Position numbers and translations under genes: made by a program. The notes beneath the pieces are model-generated. The model made no database searches. It had not been told where the DNA came from and saw only the letters and a list, made by a program, of their open reading frames with translations. A stretch of 43,731 bases of DNA, from the NCBI GenBank assembly GCA_010015745.1, contig ML978333.1, forward strand, positions 1 to 43,731. Reading direction: 5' to 3'. This DNA is from Setomelanomma holmii (Eukaryota > Ascomycota > Dothideomycetes > Pleosporales > Phaeosphaeriaceae). Shown piece by piece: positions 40,601 through 43,731 of this stretch (position 1 is its first letter; the number at the start of each line of letters is the position of its first letter).

Positions 40601-41966
40601 TCTCTAGTCAGTTGAATGTCTGTGACGTTCGGCTCAAGCTTGTCGATAGCCTTTCGGCCTAGGTGGCCCCAAATCTGATGTGCAGCGCGTCGATCAACTA
40701 CATTGGTAGGCTTTGATGCATATGACGGGCGATAGGAAGCCCCGAACGTACTCAGCAGTGTGTAGAGAAGCAATAGAGGTGGTTGGTGTGATGGCTTAGC
40801 ATCTATGAGCTAGTGGCCTCTATTGTATTTAAGTTGCCTAATGATGTTTGATAGTTGGTGCATGTACAGGACGTTGCAGCTAGAGTTAAAGTGGATTAAC
40901 TCTGTTTAGCAGCAAGCGAGTCCTAGGAGGCTCGTAAGGAAGCCTTCAACGTACGCGACGTGTGTCAGCTCCAGCGTTAGTTGTCCATGTGGTGTACGAG
41001 CAACGAGCTTCATCGTGCCCCAAGCTGTGATGAGAATACAGCTGTTACCAGCATTGATAGTCTGGCGTTCTGGGTTGTTGTTCGTCCTCTTCCAGCCTTT
41101 CCATGCCTCAGTATTGACCACGTGTGTGTTGGATCCTGGATCAATGATCCATCAGTTGAGTAGCTCAGTCTGGTTGGTGTCTTCCATGGCCAGTACCGTA
41201 AGAGCACTCGCAGGCTCAGTGTGAGCGTCAATCGCAATAACGTCTCAGCCATCTTGGTCGTCGTCATTGTCGTAGCCCTCGTAGCCTTTGTAGCCGTCGT
41301 GGCCGTCGTGGCCGTCGTAGCCTTTGTGGCTGTTGTGGCCTTCGTGGTCAAGGGTCAACAGTGACTGACCAATCAATATCACAAACGTGTTAGTGTTAAC
41401 TGGTGGTTTGCTGTTATTAACCTGTAATAATCTAGCGTTCTATTTAACGCTCTGAGGTTAGCAGGCTGTCTACCTCTAAAGAGCAGTCTTAATGCGCGCA
41501 TTAATCTTAGGGTCCTTCTATACTTATTTAACCTTATGTACAGCATTAGCAGTAGGTTGAAAGGTCTTTAGACGCCTTAGGTGGCGTTCATTAAGGATGA
41601 AGCAGTTAGGGTACTAGTGTTGTAATCCGCAGACACAGGGAGGTGCTGTTTGTGCTCCGTCACGGGAACCTCAGCATGTTGAAGAAGTCTCAGTCAGCTT
41701 TGTGATTTCTAGCTCAGCAGCAGAGACTGCCAGGCCAGTAGAGTGAGGCTTCGTGCGGCGTAGGTACGTGGTCATCTCCGCCACGTACGTCTCAAGTGAT
41801 GAGATCTCGTCAGTGCTGCCTTGTGCTTCATGCTTGAAGATCTCACGCAGGCAAGACGTGGCGTACTCTTGATCGAGTGCCTTGCAGGCAATTAGAAAGT
41901 CCTCTTGTGGTCGGTTGCTGTCAGTCTCAGGCAGCTTGATTGATTTGCCCTAGGCAGTGATGTATA
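37643..41966 (-). pseudogene. Copia element B: degenerate gag-pol
   Basis: A Ty1/copia polyprotein on the minus strand in normal order. From the right: partial gag (about 41940-41650), a zinc-knuckle-like CVCG..H....C (about 41635), a Gly/His/Asp repeat linker, protease WIIDPGSNTHVVNTEAW (about 41150), integrase with HQIWGHLGRKAIDK and CQCQTCIEARM (HHCC) and a VMWGRKPLVTYIRPIGCRAY segment, reverse transcriptase with YNVSTAFLNAE and the catalytic FIYVDD (about 38715), and RNase H with SSDASYADKPETRRSSQGYA. About twenty in-frame stops interrupt it, mostly TAG/TAA/TGA where Trp or Gln is usual. The gag N-terminus is lost where the LTR at 41967 begins. Non-functional. Confidence 0.88.
41262..41350 (-). 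repeat. Short tandem repeat in gag-pol linker
   Basis: A 9-bp-period repeat (plus strand GTCGTGGCC and variants, about nine copies) lies within element B and codes on the minus strand for a Gly-(His/Tyr)-(Asp/Lys) rich linker between the zinc knuckle and the protease. Confidence 0.6.
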
Positions 41967-42135
41967 TGTCAGCCTGGCACCTCAGTTCACACAGTACACT
42001 GTGAACTGCATCTCACGTGACTCTGTTAGTCACCTGCTTACTCATCTGGTTGTGTATATAATCGCTTGCAGTAGCTCTCTCAATACAAGAACCTTCTGAC
42101 TCATTCATACCTGCCCTGTGCTCCCACATCCAACA
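41967..42135 (+). repeat. 5' LTR of copia element C
   Basis: A 169-bp LTR in plus orientation (TGTCAGCC...TCCAACA), near-identical in its 3' part to bases 1-127. Downstream on the same strand are a primer-binding-site-like sequence and a gag start, so I read it as the 5' LTR of a third element. The left flank is the gag of element B. Confidence 0.82.
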
Positions 42136-42153
42136 GTTATGAGCCTAGTATCC
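42136..42153 (+). other. Primer-binding site, half-tRNA(iMet) type
   Basis: Directly after the LTR end comes GTTATGAGCCTAGT. This is complementary to the anticodon arm of initiator methionine tRNA (which contains GGCUCAUAAC), the site used by Drosophila copia and relatives, where a cleaved tRNA half primes reverse transcription. Confidence 0.6.
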
Positions 42154-42191
42154 CCGCACCACGCTGCGATACTTAAATAAGATTGTTCACT

Positions 42192-42388
42192 CTTTTGATT
42201 GCTATACACGTTGTGAACGTTGTCCCTGCAATCTTCCTGTTGCTGCACGCCTGCTGTTGTCGCAACCTTTTGAGGTTATATCTCTTCTACTAAGGCTATT
42301 TTCACGCCTCTAGTACTTTTGATTACTATACACGTTATGAACGTTGTCCCTGCAATCCTCTTGTTACTGCACGCTTACTGTCGTCGCA
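42192..42388 (+). repeat. Two 73-bp direct repeats in element C leader
   Basis: 42192-42264 and 42316-42388 align without gaps over 73 bp with eight differences, all of them transitions. They lie in the leader between LTR and gag of element C. Confidence 0.75.
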
Positions 42389-42549
42389 TCACGCAACGCT
42401 TTAAGAACCAGTTCTTACACTCTAAGGTTTTACCTTATTTTCTCTGCCAACTAGCAAGGCAGCTCTTTTTGCTGTAATAGCTACCACTAGCACAGATATT
42501 TGTGTTACTATAATCCTCTAAGGTTCTGTAGACTAGACACCTTAGTATG

Positions 42550-42819
42550 CTGCTAAACGACGATACGCTTCCATCAAGGGCGTATGGCAGTACTGTGACC
42601 CTGATTTAGCTACACCGTCTCTACCACCTGTTGCAGAGCTAGCTGATAATGCTACACTAGAGCACTAGAAAATAAAGGAAATCAAGTCCAGACGCCAGGA
42701 GTTAATCTAAAAAGCGATTAGTAAGGTCAATCTTGAGATCTTACGCACTGTCGTGACGTCACACACCCACCTCATTAATAGGGTGGAGCACGACAATCCT
42801 AGGAGTCATGCCATATGAA
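42550..42819 (+). pseudogene. Copia element C: gag N-terminal remnant
   Basis: A plus-strand frame reads IKGVWQYCDPDLATPSLPPV, then AELADNATLEH, then KAISKVNLEILRTVVTSHTH. This matches the start of fungal copia Gag ('W.Y.DPDL...' followed by a charged helix). TAG and TAA appear where Gln is expected. The sequence stops at about 42819, where a different repeat-rich region begins; the rest of the element is missing. Confidence 0.65.
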
Positions 42820-42839
42820 CCGCCGCAACTATGGGGACC

Positions 42840-43073
42840 GGTCGCATGGTTGCGCGACGCTGATTGGCTGCAGCCCTCATAGTTCTGATTGGCTGCAGCC
42901 CTTATAGTTGCGCGAACACCAAACCCCCATAGTTGCGCGACTGCTCTGCTCTCTCTCTCTTCTCTCTAGTACGCTCCCGCTACGCACTCTATACGCGCTC
43001 TCTCTCTTCCTCTCTTTCTCTTCTCTTTCTAATACATAGATACTGCAAGAAGAAAAAGAAAAAAAAAATCGCA
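42840..43073 (+). promoter_or_regulatory. Repeat-rich promoter and CT-rich leader of the DUF3505-like gene
   Basis: GATTGGCTGCAGCCC(T/C)(C/T)ATAGTT occurs twice (about 42862 and 42887), and TAGTTGCGCGA or a close form occurs at several points up to 42942. A pyrimidine-rich tract (CT repeats, about 42944-43030) then leads to an A-run and the ATG at 43074. A CT-rich tract ahead of the ATG is common in fungal promoters. Confidence 0.5.
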
Positions 43074-43731
43074 ATGTTTACGCAATACCAGCTCTACCAG
43101 GTGCTTGTATGCTGCGAGCATCGCTGCGCTGTCTACGGCCTAGACAAGCACCTTAAGCAGTACCACAGTATGCCTGCAGCAGAAAGGAGAGTGCTTCTTG
43201 CCGCGTACAAGAATTTTCGAACTTCTACTGCCAGCAGAGGTTGGCCAGCCTCTGCCCTACAGCCGTGCTATCGACGAGCTAGGGCCGGCGCAGGATGCGT
43301 TTCTCTGCTGCTGTACTGGTAGTAGCAGCAGCAGCACTAGCACCAGCAGCACCAGCAGCATCAGCAGCAGCGGCGATAGCGCAGTCTGCGGCTACATCAG
43401 CACAAGTCGCGTAAAGATGCAGCAGCACGTTAACCAGCAGCGCCATATCAAGCTTACACGCTGGTCCTCTTCTGCTGCTGCCTTGTACAAAGAGCACGCA
43501 GCGCAGCTCTAGAAGCCTGTCAAGGTGCAGAGCTTCTTCTGCGAGCGGCGCTATGTCCACTACTTTGTTGTGCAAGAGGAGGCGCAAGAGCGGCAGCAGC
43601 AGGTCAACAAGCAACAGAGCAACGAGTATAAGCGGCAGCAGCAGGGCAACGAGCACCAGGAGTTGAAACGGCAGAGCGACTACAAGCAGAGGCTTGCTCT
43701 CCTCTCCTTAAGCTGGGAGACTCTAAAGCGC
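43074..43731 (+). pseudogene. DUF3505/OrsD-like zinc-finger protein, broken and cut by window end
   Basis: Starts MFTQYQLYQVLVCCEHRCAV, then YGLDKHLKQYHSMPAAERR, a C2H2-like finger of the type in the OrsD/DUF3505 family. At about 43209-43213 a T-run shifts the frame; the +1 neighbour continues sensibly as ELLLPAEVGQPLPYSRAIDE and CGYISTSRVKMQQHVNQ (second finger). A TAG at 43510-43512 lies before KPVKVQSFFCERR, where Trp or Gln is usual. An AGC microsatellite codes a Ser/Thr run between the fingers, and a Gln-rich part follows up to the window end. In fungi such domains often precede helicase regions in repeated, sometimes subtelomeric, genes; the rest is outside the window. Two lesions make it a likely pseudogene. 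Confidence 0.6.
43317..43380 (+). repeat. AGC trinucleotide microsatellite
   Basis: About twenty AGC/ACC/ATC triplets in a row within the DUF3505-like frame, coding a Ser/Thr-rich stretch. Confidence 0.75.

Noticed and set aside
43279..43656. Leu/Ala-rich minus-strand ORF
   Set aside because: Produced by the AGC and CAG repeats read in reverse; no domain.
1..43731. CRISPR arrays, bacterial-type operons or defence islands
   Set aside because: The window is clearly eukaryotic; the only regular repeats are microsatellites, LTRs and short tandem repeats.
1..43731. tRNA or rRNA genes
   Set aside because: No convincing TTCGANNC arm paired with an acceptor stem was found by eye; a covariance-model scan would be needed to exclude them.
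42136..43731. Telomere next to the right end
   Set aside because: The DUF3505-like gene hinted at a subtelomere, but no TTAGGG/CCCTAA array is present in the window.

Overview
This 43.7-kb window is nuclear DNA of a filamentous ascomycete (Pezizomycotina). A Dothideomycete is my best guess, but that rests on general impression and not on a diagnostic marker. The evidence for a fungus is: short introns (47-107 bp) with GTANGT donors and CTAAC/CTGAC-like branch sites, HET-domain genes, an NDR-type kinase of the form seen in moulds, fungal forms of listerin, antizyme and Fpr4, and copia retroelements whose broken codons look like mild repeat-induced point mutation (RIP).

Left flank (1-7.6 kb), accessory and partly decayed. 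The window opens inside an LTR whose last base is also the first base of the ATG of a short ORF encoding only the C-terminal part of a HET-type protein. An aminoglycoside-phosphotransferase-like (APH) relic, a three-exon chromodomain gene, a 53-codon small gene with a strong-looking promoter, and a run of three Ser/Thr-rich single-pass membrane protein ORFs follow. Two of those three are broken.

Core (7.6-33 kb), conserved housekeeping genes with normal structures. In order: listerin RKR1/LTN1 (minus) divergent from the TFIIH helicase RAD3/XPD (plus); a kinase relic; ornithine decarboxylase antizyme (minus) with a canonical +1 frameshift site; nucleolar FKBP FPR3/4 (minus); translesion polymerase REV1 (plus); a Yippee/MOH1 protein (minus); an NDR-family kinase (plus); a tandem DsbA/HCCA-isomerase-like protein (minus); and a LaeA/UMTA-type methyltransferase (minus). 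Several act in related processes: RAD3 and REV1 in DNA damage repair and tolerance, RKR1 in ribosome quality control, and antizyme in polyamine control.

Right flank (33-43.7 kb), a HET gene followed by a nest of transposons. The HET gene ends 24 bp before an LTR. Then come: a copia pol remnant (A, minus) carrying a solo LTR with a TCCTT target duplication; the 5' piece of a DNA transposon; a nearly complete but stop-ridden copia element (B, minus) inserted in that transposon; and the 5' LTR, leader and gag start of a third copia element (C, plus) whose primer-binding site resembles the half-tRNA(iMet) type. The last part is the start of a broken DUF3505/OrsD-like zinc-finger gene that runs off the window.

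The best second looks are the antizyme frameshift, the LTR fused to a HET fragment, the tandem isomerase-like protein with unlike active-site residues, the decaying membrane-protein array, and the transposon stack. I did not find a clearly new defence or biosynthetic system.
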